Positions 1-12,376 of a DNA stretch of 64,000 bases are shown piece by piece. The notes under the pieces are model-generated. The model worked only from the letters and a program-made list of their open reading frames with translations. It was not told the DNA's origin and did no database searches. Numbering within the stretch: the stretch's first letter is position 1; each line of letters starts with the position of its first letter. This DNA is from Euryodendron excelsum (lineage: Eukaryota > Streptophyta > Magnoliopsida > Ericales > Pentaphylacaceae), in NCBI GenBank assembly GCA_033060915.1, contig CM065384.1, forward strand, positions 38,293,501 to 38,357,500. Reading direction: 5' to 3'. The translations under genes and the position numbers were made by a program.

Positions 1-323
1 TAGTTCTTCTGAAACTATTAGGGCTAAATATTCTGGATCACCCAATACTTTTATTGATAATATAGAAATAAAGATTACAATATGAGATTTGAGAAATTAT
101 CTATACTGCTTCTTTATTTCTATTTTCTCTCTTCTTCTTCCTTTTTTATTTTCTCTTTACTTTTTCTTTCTCATCCTCTTCGGAACTTCTAAGCTCCTCT
201 ATTTATAGGCGTTTGGCCTTGGCCATTTACCGCGAGACAACTACCCTCGAGATTGCAGCGGTGGCTGCTGTGGAAAATTTGGGCGACTATGGATGCCATG
301 AGGTCAACCACTACGCCATAACA
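1..323 (-). repeat. 3' LTR of the copia element, cut by the window edge
   Basis: Aligns base by base, with scattered differences, to 10240-10561. About 100 bp of the LTR (the counterpart of 10137-10239) lie beyond the left edge. The high-coordinate end TGTTATGG (minus strand) follows a polypurine tract. Confidence 0.9.
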
Positions 324-569
324 CTCCCCCTTGGATAACCGCTTTTCAAGTATGTTCAAACTATCTCATTAAAACTTTGCTAAAAAAACCCAGTTGAAAA
401 AAACCTTAGTGAAGGAAAAAGAGTACAGTGATCTTGTGTAACATAACTGAGTATAGGTGCATCAAAACTGCCTCGTTAAAACCTTACCAAGAAAAACATT
501 GTGGAAAAAATCGTTGACGTAGGAAAAAGAGTACAGTACGCGACTCCCCCTTATTCAAACTTCTTGTAT

Positions 570-3500
570 GAAGTTGATAGTTTCCATTATTCAGATGAAA
601 GAACTTTGGGACGGTGCATACTAATGTCATGCACTAGTTTTTCAAATGTTGCAATTGGTAGTGCTTTAGTAAACAAGTCTGCCAAATTATTATTTGAATG
701 TATTTGTTGAATATCAATATCACTACTTTTCTAGAACTCATATGTATGGAAGAATTTTGGAAAAATATACTCTGTTCTTTCACCTTTGATGTAGCTTCCA
801 TTAATCTATGCAATACAAGCTGCATTATTCTTGTATAAAATTGTTGAGATATCTTTGACTGTAGATAATCCGCAGCTTTCTTGAATATGTTGAATCATGG
901 ATCTTAGCTAGATGCACTCTCAGCTTGCTTCATGAATTGCAATTATCTCAAAATGATTTGAAGAAGCTACAGTTAATATCTGTTTCACCGATCGCCAAGA
1001 TATAGTAGTGTTACCATAAGTAAACACATACCCAATTTGAGACCTAACTTTATGAGCATCAGAAAGGTAGCCAGCATTTGCATAACCAATCAATTCAAGT
1101 TATGACTCTTTGGAATAAAATAATCCCATATCAGTTGTCCCTCGCAGGTAACGCAGTATATGTCTAATTCTTTTCCAATGTTTTTGTATTGGTGCAGAAC
1201 TATATCGTGCCAATAAATTGACAGAGAATGCTATATCAAGTCTTGTACAATTTGCAAGATACATAAGAGTACTGATTGCACTAAGATATTGTACTTCAGG
1301 ACCAAAAAGTTCTTCACCATCTTCTTGAGAATGGAAAATATCTTTCTGTACATCTAGTGAATGGACAACCATTGGAGAACTTAATGGATGAGCTTTGTCC
1401 AACTAAAACTGCTTTAAAACTTTTTTAGTATATGCCGATTGATGGATAAGAATTCCACTAGATAAGTACTCAATCTGTAATTCAAGACAATACTTGGTTT
1501 TCCTAAGATCTTTTATTTCAAACTCCTTTTTTAAATAATTAACAGCTTTAGTAATATTTTCAAGAGTTTCAATCAGATTCAAATCGTCAACATAGATTGT
1601 AATGACAACAAATCTGGATTCTGATTTCTTAATAAAAACGCATGGGCAAATGGTATTGTTCACATATGCTTCTTTCAAGAGATATTCACTTAGACAATTG
1701 TACCACATGCGACCGGATTGCTTTAACCTGTATAACGACCTTTGAAGCTTGATTGAACACAAATTTCGTGGTTTTGAAATATTTGCTTTAGGCATCTTAA
1801 ATCCTTTAGGGATTCTCATATATAAATTATTGTTCAATTCCCCATATAAGTAGGCAGTCTTTACATCATTTAAACGCATATCTAGTCCTTTTGAGACTGA
1901 TAAACTAAGCAAGAATCTAAATGTAATTACATCTATTGCAGGAGAATAAGTCTCATCATAGTCAATACCAGGTCTCTGCAAGAAACCTTGGGCTACGAGT
2001 CGGGCTTTATATCATACTATTTCATTTTTCTCATTTTGCTTTAATACAAATACTCATTTATATCCAACTAGTTTCACATCTTCAGGTGTGTGAACTACAG
2101 GTCCAAATACTTTACGTTGTGATAATGAGTGTAATTTTGCCTCAATAGCTATTTTTCATTTTGGCCAATCAATTCTATGTCGACATTCGTCGACTGTCTG
2201 TGATTCAGTCTCCTCATTACTTCTGGTAATACCAAGAGCTACTTTAAATGAAAATACGTTGTCGACAACCATCTTATTTCTATTCTAGCTTTCTCCTGTA
2301 TTCATATAACTTATTGAGATCTCATTATTTTCATATACCATATCACTTACAGGAGATATCTCTTTAGGAAGTTTCTCTTCTAGAAATTCTTTTTTAGGAT
2401 TCTCTTATTTAGGAAGTTTAGACATTGTGTTCTCTTCAGAAGCACCAACTTGCTTATACATTTTTTTCTTGTGTCTTCCTTTTTTTGGGAACAGTGTCTT
2501 TTGCACCGACAGGCCTCCCATGCTTTAAACGTGTTTTAGATTCATTTGCTACTGTACTAATAAATTGTCTTACAGGGACATCAATACGTGCTAGAGTATT
2601 AGCAACTGGTATATGTGATTTTGTCACATTCTTTGTGTCGGTGAACGCATCAAGCAATTAATTTGCAATTATCTGTAAATGAATAATTCTGTAAATTTCT
2701 TATTCACATTGACTTGTTTAAGGATCAAGATGAGACATTTTTGAAATATGCCAACTGATCTCTCGTTGTTTTTTTAATCGCGTCTTTTCTCCCCCTAATG
2801 GTGGGGAGACTAATTCATCAAAATGACAATCCGCAAAACGTGCCTTGAAGATATCACCTGTTAAGGGTTCCAAATATCTAATAATAGATAAAGAATCAAA
2901 ACTAACATAAATTCTAAGTCTACGTTGACATGTGTGTGGACAATTGGGTGTTCAATATCAATTCTTATTGACATGCAGTAATCATCAAAGGCTTGGGATG
3001 TAAATTCTCCAACATTATCTACTCGTATAAACTTGATTGGGTAATCTGAAAACTGTGCCCGTAAGCAAATAATTTTAGTAAGAAGTCTAGCAAAAGCAAT
3101 ATTATGAGTAGAAAGTAAACAAATATGTGACCACCGTGTAGATACATCCATTAAAATCATGAAATAACAAAATGATTCACATGGAGGATGTATTGGCCTA
3201 CAAATATCCCCTTGAATTCTTTATAAGAATGATGAGGACTCAAGAATTACCTTGGAAAGAGATGGTCTGATAATTAATTTCTCTTGTGAACAGGCAGCAC
3301 ATGTATAATCATGTGACGAAAGAATCTTCAAGTTCTTTAATGGATGTCCATGTGAGTTTTCAATAATTTGACGCATCATTGTTGATCCTGGATGACCCAA
3401 ACGATCATGCCATAGTATAAAATTCTTTAGGTCAAAGTACTTCTGGTGTATCACCACATGTGATTATTCTGTTTTTATAGAAGTATAATATAATCCAGAA

Positions 3501-3850
3501 GACAATGCAGTAAGTTTCTCTGATATATATTTCTTTCCTAAAATATAAGAAATAATATAGAGTTGTTCTACATTATCTGCATTTATCGTCTCAATATGAT
3601 ATCCATTACGACGTATATCTTTAAAACTGATCAGATTCCTTGTAGATTTAGTAGAATACAATACATCATTAATGTATAGCTTTGTTCCTCTTAGCAATAT
3701 TATATTAGCCTTTCCGGAGCCTTTAATTAATTTTGTTGTGCCAGAGATTGTCTTGACAGTAGCTTCAAGTAATGTCAAATGTGAGAAATATTTTTTCTCT
3801 CAAATAATTATGTGTGTTGTCCCACTGTCTACCAAGAATATGACTTCACT
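570..3850 (-). pseudogene. copia pol polyprotein (protease, integrase, reverse transcriptase, RNase H), broken
   Basis: Read from high to low coordinates. The protease shows LVDSGTTHII (about 3840). The pre-integrase segment has LWHDRLGHPG (about 3420). The integrase core has SFCYFMILMDVSTRWSH and DNVGEFTSQAFDDYC (3160-2960). The hinge has LKHGRPVGAKD (about 2510). The RT starts QRPGIDYDETYSP, with TAYLYGEL, LYRLKQSGRMWY and the catalytic YVDD (1981-1403). The RNase H has LMYLANCTRLDIAFSVNLLA, GYANAGYLSDAHK (the usual D of GYAD is N) and DLFTKALP (1402-580). Stops after the protease, around 3200, around 2000, at the RT/RNase H junction (1402) and within RNase H break the frame. The integrase C-terminus is shortened after HPIVHTHVN. 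It cannot make a complete polyprotein. Confidence 0.9.
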
Positions 3851-4017
3851 ATTCATTTTAAAAATACTTAACACGTTGGTACAATCCATGTATCTATATA
3901 ACATATTAAAAGTGCTGAATTAAAACATGATAATTTATTGAAAAGAAAGCATATAAAGGAAACATTACAAAGATGATAAGAAACTAAATAAACTTGAACC
4001 ACTAGATAAAAATATTA

Positions 4018-5031
4018 AATAGTGTGGACATCCCCATCACCAATTAAATAGTCTATTCTTCCACTTGCATCTTTAAAGAAATCTGAGACATCAAGATGAG
4101 AAATATCGACCTAGCCATCAAAATCTGTAAAATGCATTTCTGCATTTTTTTCTTTATCTTTAATTGAGACTTGGTAAAGCTCTTTCAAATATTTAGGCGT
4201 ACGATAGGTACATGACTAATGACCTTTTATCTCACACCTATAACAAGTATCTTCAGATGTACTAAAAGGTTAATTCTGTAACTCTTTTCATTTTTCAGAG
4301 TTATTTCACTGCTAGCGATATGGTGTGGTATTTTTAAACCTCATATGATAACCTCCACGATAATTTCCACGAGTTCAAACATTATTCCTGCCACGATCAC
4401 GACCACTTCCGCGACCACATCCGCTAAATGAAATTGCATTCACTTCAAAGAATGAAGCTGAACTAGTAAGTCAGGACTGATGATTTTTAGTAATAACTCA
4501 TTATTTTGCTCAGCCACAAGAAGGCATGATATTAATTCAGAATATTTTTTAAATTTGCGCTCTCGATATTGCTGCTACAAGAGCACATTCGAAGTATGGA
4601 ATGTGAAGAATGTTTTTTTTAGTATGTCTTCATCAGTAATATTGTTTCCACATAATTTTAATTGTGAGCTGATTTTAAATAACACGGAGTTGTATTCACT
4701 GACAATTTTAAAATCTTGCAACCTCAAGTGCATCTACTCAGATATGGCTCTTGTTAGGGGTCTTATGATGCTCATATCTCTCTTTTAAATTTTTCTATAG
4801 AAACAATGGATCTTTTATCATGAGGTATTCAAATTTCAGTTTTTCATGAAGATGATGGCAAAGAAAAATTATGACTTTAGCACGATCCTACTGGGATGTG
4901 TCATTTTCCTCCACTATTGTTTGCTCAAGTGCCTTTAGAGCAAGATGGATCTCGGCATCAAGGATCCATGATAAGTAATTATCACCAGAAATATCAAGGG
5001 CGGCAAATTTCAGTTTTGTAAGATTTGACAT
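4018..5031 (-). pseudogene. copia gag, broken
   Basis: The minus-strand ATG at 5031-5029 opens MSNLTKLKFAALDISGDNYL, a usual N-terminus of plant copia gag, followed by LKALEQTIVEEN. A CCHC-like zinc knuckle (CYRCEIKGH, then SC) lies near 4250-4200, after a glycine/arginine-rich stretch (FSGCGRGSGRDRGRNN). More than ten in-frame stops are present, for example right after ENDTSQ. Gag would package element RNA into virus-like particles; this copy cannot. The leader upstream is interrupted by the 5091-9926 insertion. Confidence 0.85.
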
Positions 5032-5599
5032 TTTCAAAATATTATACCATACAAAATAATAAGCTTAAATCAAGACAAAAGTATAGCGATTGTTGCACCT
5101 AGATTTTTCGCACTCGAGGAATACACACACAAGCGGGAAAAATATTGTACTCTCTCGTTAGAACTCATCCTCCTAGAAGAATGAGTGCGACTAGGTTTGA
5201 ATTGAAAATTGATTTGAATAAAGAGCTTTTGGAAAACATTTGTAGTTGCCACCTAACTTGATTAAGATGAGTTAGGTCACCTAAAAACTAAGCACAATCC
5301 GAAGACTACACTTAGGTTTTTTGAAAACGATTTTAAAAATACTTCCTCAAGATAGGATTTTTAAGAAAACAGGTTGTTTAGCAACCTTTATAAAATATTT
5401 AAGCCTTTTTTTTTTAAAACAACTCCATTTTGGTCCTTGAAAACAATGATTCTAGGTTTGGAGATTGGTTACGTGTAGGGAAGACGCACTAAGCCATCAC
5501 CCTACCCCGCCCTTGCGGTACTTACATGTCTATTCACCCTAGATTCACCTATTAAAGTCTTCGATTAATATATATCCAAAACTATCCACTTTAGGAAAA

Positions 5600-7450
5600 A
5601 ACATTTAGAAAGAAATTGACATGATGCATAATATGCAAGTGCAAGAAAAGAGAGTTTGAAAATAGATTTGAAAAGAAGAATTGAAGTTTGAAATTGGAAA
5701 GAAAGTTTTAGAAATTTAAATTGAGGATTGAAAATAGATTTTCAGAATTGGAAGTTTGAAAAGAGTTATAGAATCAGAGATTTGAAAAAGGTTGTAGAAT
5801 TAGAGATTTGAAAAAAAGTTATGAAATTGGAGATTTGAAAATAGTTATGACCGCACCCACGAGAGTTGCCTATGTATCCTTTTTGAGGAATCAGGTCAGT
5901 CGTAGTTCGGACAAGAGTCCAATTGAAAATAGAAGATTTGATTTGAAAAAGAGATTGTCGATTAGAAAAAGGAGTTTGATTTGAACTTATAATAGAAGAT
6001 TGGAATTTGAAATTTTGAATTGAAAAGATTAGACTTTGATTCGGAAAAATAGAACTTGGAAAAAGGATTTGGACTTATTTTGGAAAGATTGAGGTTTAAG
6101 AAAGATAAGATTTAGAAAAGACTTGAGATTATGAAAGATTTGACTTGAATGTTGGACTTGGAAGGGTTTTGGAAAAGAATAGATTTAGGAAATGTTCGAA
6201 TTAGGAAAGTTTCAAAATAGGAAAGCTCTGTTTTAGGAAAGTCTCATTTTAGAAAAGTTTCGAAATAGGAAAAGTTTCGATTTAGGAAAGTTTTCATTTT
6301 AAGAAAGTTTTAAATTAAGAATGTTCGAAATAGGAAAGCTTCCTTTTTAAGAAAGAGTTGATTTTGGAAATATTTGAATTAGGAAAAGTTTGATTTAAGA
6401 AAGATTTGAAATTTGAAAAGTTTAGAATTTCATAAAATTTGAACTTAAGAAAGGTTCGAATTTTGAAAGTTTTGACTTAGGAGAGTTTTAGATTTGGAAA
6501 GATTTGAAATTTAAAAAGTTTAGAATTTTGAAAAGATTTGAATTTGAGAAAGATTTGAATTTAGAAAATTTGGAAAATTTATATCAAGAAAGTTAAAATT
6601 TGGAAAGGTGTGGAGTTAGGAAAGATTGGAATTTAGGGAAGATTTAGATTAGGAAAGATTTGAAAGTTCAAGTTTTAGAAACTTAAGGTTTAGGAAAGTA
6701 TGAGATTAGGAAGGCTTAGAATTAGGAAAGATTTGGATTTTGTGTCTAAGAAGAAGTGTTTTGAATTTATTTCAAAAAACGGAGGATTAGATCTAGTTTT
6801 CTAAATAGGGAGATTGGATTTGGTTTTTAAAAAGGAAGATTGGATTTGGCATGGATTTGGAAGGTGAAGTTTTAGAAATCCTAGATTTGGAAGACCATAG
6901 TTTTGATGTAAAAAAATAGGTTTTGGAAACTTATGATTTAGATGTTAAAAAAAAAAAAAAAGGAGATTTTGGAAACCTAGGTTTTGAGGCAAGATTGGAA
7001 ATCATGTTTTTGGGAAGGAGAATTAGGATTTCCTAATTGTTGGCTCTAGGGCTTGACTTGGGCTCTAAGGAAAGAGATTTTGGAAAAGTAAAATTTTTGG
7101 AAAGAAAAGGTTTTTGGAAAGAGATCTTAAAAAGGAGTTTTTGGAAAGTGAACTTCAAAAAGAGAGTTTTTGAAAAGGGATTTTTGGAAGGAGTTTTTTA
7201 GGAAAGAGTTTTTTGGAAAAAGTTGTTAGGAAGGAAACTTAGGGAGTATTTTTAGAAAGTGAATTTTAAAGAGAGCTTTTTTGGAAAGAAGCTTGAAAAG
7301 GAGTTTTGAAAAATAGATTTTTGAAGGGAGCTTTTAGAAAATAATTTTGGAAAGGAGATTGAAGAGAGTTTTTAGAAAGTATGTTAGAAAAGAGATTTTT
7401 AGAAGGAGAGATTTGAAAAGAGAGTTTTGTGAAACGTTCATAAAAATATC
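5600..7450 (+). repeat. Purine-rich degenerate short-motif repeat inside the giant LTR
   Basis: About 1.8 kb dominated by variants of TTAGGAAAGTTT, TTGGAAAGA and GATTTGAAA, giving an almost pyrimidine-free plus strand apart from T. The similar block at about 57530-58380 lies in the second copy of this element. Apparent minus-strand reading frames here (such as 7266-7454) are translations of the repeat. Confidence 0.75.
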
Positions 7451-8384
7451 TCAATTTCTTAAAACGATTCTAACCATAAGAAGGCTAGAACCATTCTAAG
7501 ATAGAGGTTTTGAAAACAACGAGAATTTGAAAATATGGACCATATTGGTTACTTTAAATATAACACTTTTCTAAAACAACCCTAACCATGAAAAGGCTAA
7601 AATCACCCTAGGATTGTGATTTTGAAAATAATTTTGGAAAAAGAAGATTTTGATGCAAGTTTGAAAACAATTTTAATGCAAGTTTTGAAAACAAGTTGGA
7701 AAACATTTTGGAGAAATGAAAGATCATGATATGCACAATGCAAGTTGGGGTTGTGAACATACAAGGTTAAAGGTTTCACCACATAATTAAGGGGGCTGAG
7801 CCCACGTGATTTCCGGTTAGACTAAGAGAAAGCTCCCGACACGGTGACCTTCAATAGCCTAATCTTACACATGGACAGGGAAATCACTTATTTTAAGCAT
7901 GTAAAAAAGGGGGGGAAGAAGTTAAGGAATTAATATAGAAGAAAACCCAAGTGGGTTCCAAGAGAGAAGAGAGAGGGGAGAATTACATAAATGTAAATAG
8001 GAAGCCTACCTTGTGTCTTGTTTTATTTGCGTTGTTTTGCTTGCTTTCTTCTTCTTGCTTTGCTTCGATCTTCGCCTTGACCTTTAAGAGCTTGATTGGA
8101 TCTTCGAAAACTTCAGAGTTGCATCACTTCAAGTCTTTAATGGAGACTTTGGAGGCTAGTGTAAGAGTGTATAGGAGTATATGTGAGTTAGGATTTGTGT
8201 ATGGAGGCTAAGGTTTTGGAAAACCTAAAGAAGACTAGGATTTAGGGAGGCTACGAGCTTTGTATATTGAAGAGGAGAGTTTTTAAACTGAATTTGCGGA
8301 CCCCTTTCATGCTGGAAAAGGCTCTGTATTTATAGACAGAGGAATGACCTAGCGCCTGTTGCAATGGCACCAGACAAAACTTTA

Positions 8385-8413
8385 CACTGGCGCCACTAGA
8401 AGTGGCGCCAGGC
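8385..8413. repeat. Perfect 11-bp inverted repeat CTGGCGCCACT/AGTGGCGCCAG
   Basis: Arms at 8388-8398 and 8401-8412 (limits to within 1-2 bases) are separated by a few bases, within a cluster of variants of TGGCGCCA (8349-8455). It lies just downstream of the TATA-like box of the candidate giant LTR, so it would fall in the transcript leader (inference). Confidence 0.6.
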
Positions 8414-9926
8414 TATTTTTTGGCTTGGCGCCATTACTAGTGGCACCGGCCAATTAGGAATGTTTAAGGTCGGCAAGCAACATATCTTCAGAAGATTTGG
8501 GTGTTTGTACTAGTGACTACCATGCAATTTTTAGTCTAACTTCACTATGAGTGACTCCGGAAGGTCCGAGACTAATTTGAAAGGGCCGAGAATGACCCGA
8601 AAGGCCGGAAAGGGACAGAAACCCTTAGAACAGTGTCTCAGGGATAGTAGACTTGAAAAATGATGACAGGATGTGTTGGAAGGGTTAACTGGGCCATTAG
8701 GGGCAAAACGGTCAATTAGGCCGGAAAGCTACCGGGATGGACTCAGAAAATCCCAGAAGAAGACTCGAAGCTTGGAAACATTAACTAGAATGTTCCAGGA
8801 GGTTACCAGCTTGATACCTAGAGCTGGTGTGGTCGGAAAAGGCGATCGGTCTACCAAGGGCAAAACGGTCATTTTGTACCAAGTTTGCCGGAACTAACTC
8901 GAAATGATCCAGAAAGATAATAGAAGGTCAAGAATACTATAAGAAGCATTCTCAGGAGGTTTCTGGTTTGATACCCAGAGCCGGTGTGGTTCCCGGGGCA
9001 CTCGGATGCCTAAAAGCAAAATGGTCATCTTGACTGAAATGTCTCGGAATTGGCCCGAACTGACTGAAAGGCATCTAATCATGCCAGATTGTCTTTAAGA
9101 TAATCTTGGAAGGGTGGACGTACCGTTCTGAGGACTTAGGTACTTTCTCGAGAAACGTGTCGAAAATGGCCCTAGGGACAATTTGGTCATTTTTCACTAA
9201 AGTGGGCTAGCAAGCACCGATGTTGACCAAGGTTTTGAGTGTTTCCGTCAATCTGACGACGGTCCCGTGATATAGGGGTTTGCTGGCAATTTCCTATATC
9301 GACCTGTTTGCGAGTGTTTCCGCCATTCTGGCGGTTGCGATGTTTGAGTATTTCTGTTACTCTAACGAGTCGCGATCATTCCAGAGACTACCTAATCTTT
9401 GGAAGCTGCTAGGTGGACTTAGTACCTGAGGAATCATCTTTCTCAGAAGGCGTGTCGAAACGGACATTTCTGCATTAGCGGGCTAGCAGGTGCTAAAGGT
9501 GGACTGTTCTACCATCTCGGGAACTTAGGGTCTCGTCCCGGTCAACGGGTTTGAAAGGACTTACCATTCCGAAGAGTTCACTCAGAAACGTGCCGAACAG
9601 GGTGGATTTATTGTCTCGAGGAATCAACTTTTTCGAGGGACGTGCTGAAGTGGATTTGGAATTGGAATTAGAATTGGACTAGAATTGGATCGGAAAAGGG
9701 GTCTTACCGCCTTCGAGAAGATGTGCCCACTGGAATTGGACCAAATAATGCCCCCAAGGGCATTTTGGTCATCTTGCCTCTATTTGGACCCAAAGGGCCT
9801 GTGAAGCAATTGATTGACGGGATTAGACTTGAAAAATTGAGTTAACTCAGAATATGTCCATATTAACTTGAATACAAGTTTGGAGGGACTGGAGACTACC
9901 GAGCGGACAAAAATGGGGTACTTACA

Positions 9927-10136
9927 ACGATGATATGCTGTATAAGAATTAAATGAAAATCTTTGTACAATGCACTATTTATTCCATTTTATATTATATT
10001 CTTACTATGTAATTACTATTCATTCGAATTGAGCAAACAGTAAAGAATTCAAAATGAAGATAAATTACACATAAAATGCAGTACCTTCTTAATGTAAAGA
10101 AAAACACAGAGCACTCAGAGCATCGTGCTGATAACG
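9927..10136 (-). other. Untranslated leader of the copia element
   Basis: Begins on the minus strand with CGTTATCAGCACGATGCTC directly after the 5' LTR, where a primer-binding site is expected. The match to a specific tRNA is not clear. The same leader, diverged, occurs on the plus strand at 43133-43275, linking this element to the TRIM-like unit there. Confidence 0.7.
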
Positions 10137-10561
10137 TGTTATAAAACTAAAAGACTATAAAGCAGATAAAGAACTCAAGACAAATATATATATATATATA
10201 TATATTTAATTTTTCAGGAACTGTCAAATATTATTATAGTAGTTCTTCTAGAACTATTAAGACTAGATCTTCTCGATCATCCAATACTTTTATTGATTAC
10301 ATAGAAACAAAGAATACACCGCGAGATTTAAGAAATTACATATACTACTTCTTTCTTTCTATTTTCTCTCTTCTTTTTCTTTTTTATTTTCTCTCTACTC
10401 TTACTTTCTCATCCTCTCCGAAACTTCTAAGCTCCTCTATTTATAGGCGTTTGATCTTGGCCATTTATCGCAAGACAGCTGCTCTCGTGAGTGAGGCGGT
10501 GGCTGCTGTGAAAAATTTGGGCAACTATGGATGCTATGAGGTCATCCACTATGCCATAACA
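10137..10561 (-). repeat. 5' LTR of the copia element
   Basis: 425 bp with TGTTAT/ATAACA inverted termini. In minus orientation it contains CTATAAATAGAGG (about 10445-10433), a TATA box, followed by a purine-rich GAGAGAAAA stretch. A (TA)n run lies at about 10184-10205. Matches the left LTR. Confidence 0.9.
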
Positions 10562-12376
10562 AAAATGCATTACTTAACTATAAAAATATAACATTTATTT
10601 AAATATATATTCATGCTTTAGACCCTCCCGTTCTTAAGATAAATAATGCTCTTACACTTGCACTCTCACATCAGCACTCACACCCGCTTTGTGTGACTTA
10701 GACTCCAATCAAACTTTCTTAGAACAGTATGATTTTTGTCTTCATCTAGCTTCTACAGAGGGTGGTTTTCTTTTATTCTTTTCTTTTTTTGGGGTTAATT
10801 ATATTTTACACTTTTATACTTTACATCAAATCTCATTTTAAGATCTTTATTTTTAATTGTAACAGTTAAATCTTTCACTTTTTATTTATTACAATGTTAA
10901 TCTTTTGTTAACTTACTTTGGAAGATGAGTAAAAAATTTGCATTTGACAAGCCCATAGCAAAAATCAAAGGGGACAAAGATACAAAATCTAACTACTTTT
11001 CCTAATAATCTATTACAAATCCATCTAAAATCACTCCAAAATTATTAATATAATCAACTCTGTGATGTATAGATCATGTGATTATGCCTCATGTAAAAAC
11101 CTCAATTTGACTCATTTGGGATATGCATGAATCTTTGAATAAAAATAATTAATTAAATTTTACATCTTTACTTTTTAAAAACAGCTTATGTGCCTATTGC
11201 ATGGGAATTTTTCTTTTATTTTTCAAATAGAAGTTAGCATAAAGTGAACATTGTAATAAATTAAAAGTGAAAAGGCTTAATTATTATGAATAAAAAAAAT
11301 CATAAAATTGTGTTTGGTGAAAAGTGCATAATTTAATATTTTTTTTTTTATTTTTGGTGTTTATCTCTTACCATTCTCCTTTAGTGGCGTGGTGGCTTTC
11401 AATGAAGTACTATTAAATTAAGAGATTTGTAGAAAATATGTTATTGTAAAGAGGTTAGGGACTAATGCTTAGTTACTGTACACGGGAAGCACTTTTACAT
11501 TTTCCTTTTTTTTTTTTTACCAAGGCACCTTAGTTACTGCATTACTTGAAAGTGCTTTTTGGCGAACCCTATATTTAAGTTTTCTAAAGTTGCCAGTTGC
11601 AACTAGACACACCTTAAAATACTACCAAGGCATAAAAGCGCTTCTAGCTAGATTAAATGCACCGCAGTGCCACACACGGCGTGAGAGAAGTGGAAATTTC
11701 CTTGAACGATTTTAACTTATCAAAATCTTGAAAATCAAGATTTTCTGTTGTTTGAATTTAGTGACAATTTTGTTTCCTATATGCTCTCCACAAACAATAT
11801 AAAAGAATTTTATCAACACCTCTGTAGGAACCGCAACATCTACTCTAACAGTCTGTTTGGAATCTAGAGAAGGAAAGTGAAGAAAAAGTTATTGTTTGCT
11901 ATTCTTTTTCTATTTTGTTTTTAAAAAAGTAGAGAGAAAGAAAAGATAAAGATTGATTTAAAATTTTTCTTTTTATTTTCCCTTTTTCTTTTCTTTTTTT
12001 CTCTTCCCTAAGTTCTAAACAAACTGTAAGGGAAATAAGGAGTAATAATTCAACTTGGATGTAACTTAATAATTCAACTTGGATGTAACTCCTCTCATTG
12101 TGAGAAAATCCAATGACTATGAAACTCAGCGTGAAAGCATTGACATAGTAGTTTATTGAAAAATTAAATAGTCCAAGTCAATAATATCGTATCTAATGAG
12201 GCTTTGAAACGTAATTTTGGGACCAATAAAAGACAAAAATGTGGAACACATACAATCTACAACAGGGACGTATAATGAAGTTTTCAAATTGAATTATCCA
12301 TTATTGATTTGTACCAAATCCTCAAGCCCGTACAGAGCAAGGTAGCGTTTGGCGGAGCTACTTATGGGTCTTAGAA
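10562..12376. other. Intergenic, no gene recognised
   Basis: AT-rich with homopolymer runs. No open frame with family resemblance. A 24-bp unit (AATAATTCAACTTGGATGTA...) is tandemly doubled at about 12042-12090. The surrounding 12040-12200 resembles 24258-24420, so both are copies of an unclassified dispersed repeat. Confidence 0.6.

Larger units (their letters stand above)
5091..9926 (+). mobile_element. 4.8 kb insertion with TG...CA ends: candidate giant solo LTR
   Basis: It starts TGTTGCACCTAG, ends GGTACTTACA, and is flanked by GCGAT (5086-5090) and ACGAT (9927-9931), a 5-bp target duplication with one mismatch. It interrupts the leader of the copia element. No long coding frame or retroviral domain is visible, and I found no left/right terminal direct repeat, so the whole block behaves as one LTR. 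A TATA-like TATTTATAG (8327-8335) lies about two thirds in. A purine-rich degenerate repeat fills about 5600-7450. A second truncated copy occurs at 56989-58810. A single LTR this long points to a Tat/Ogre-type gypsy family (inference). A non-coding LARD-type element is the alternative. Confidence 0.7.
1..10561 (-). mobile_element. Decayed Ty1/copia LTR retrotransposon, interrupted by a 4.8 kb insertion
   Basis: The right-hand LTR (10137-10561) and a left-hand LTR cut by the window edge (1-323) flank gag and pol remnants read on the minus strand. In element orientation the LTR begins TGTTATGGCATAG and ends TATAACA. A polypurine tract (minus-strand CAAGGGGGAG, about 324-333) abuts the left LTR, which makes that LTR the 3' one. 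Domain order on the minus strand is gag, protease, integrase, reverse transcriptase, RNase H, as in copia. Many stops and frameshifts make it non-autonomous. An unrelated element (5091-9926) sits between the leader and gag. The right target-site duplication would be AAAAT at 10562; the left partner lies outside the window. The lineage within copia was not resolved. Confidence 0.92.

Noticed and set aside
7266..7454. Minus-strand frame rich in FQN/SPF
   Set aside because: Product of the purine-rich degenerate repeat.
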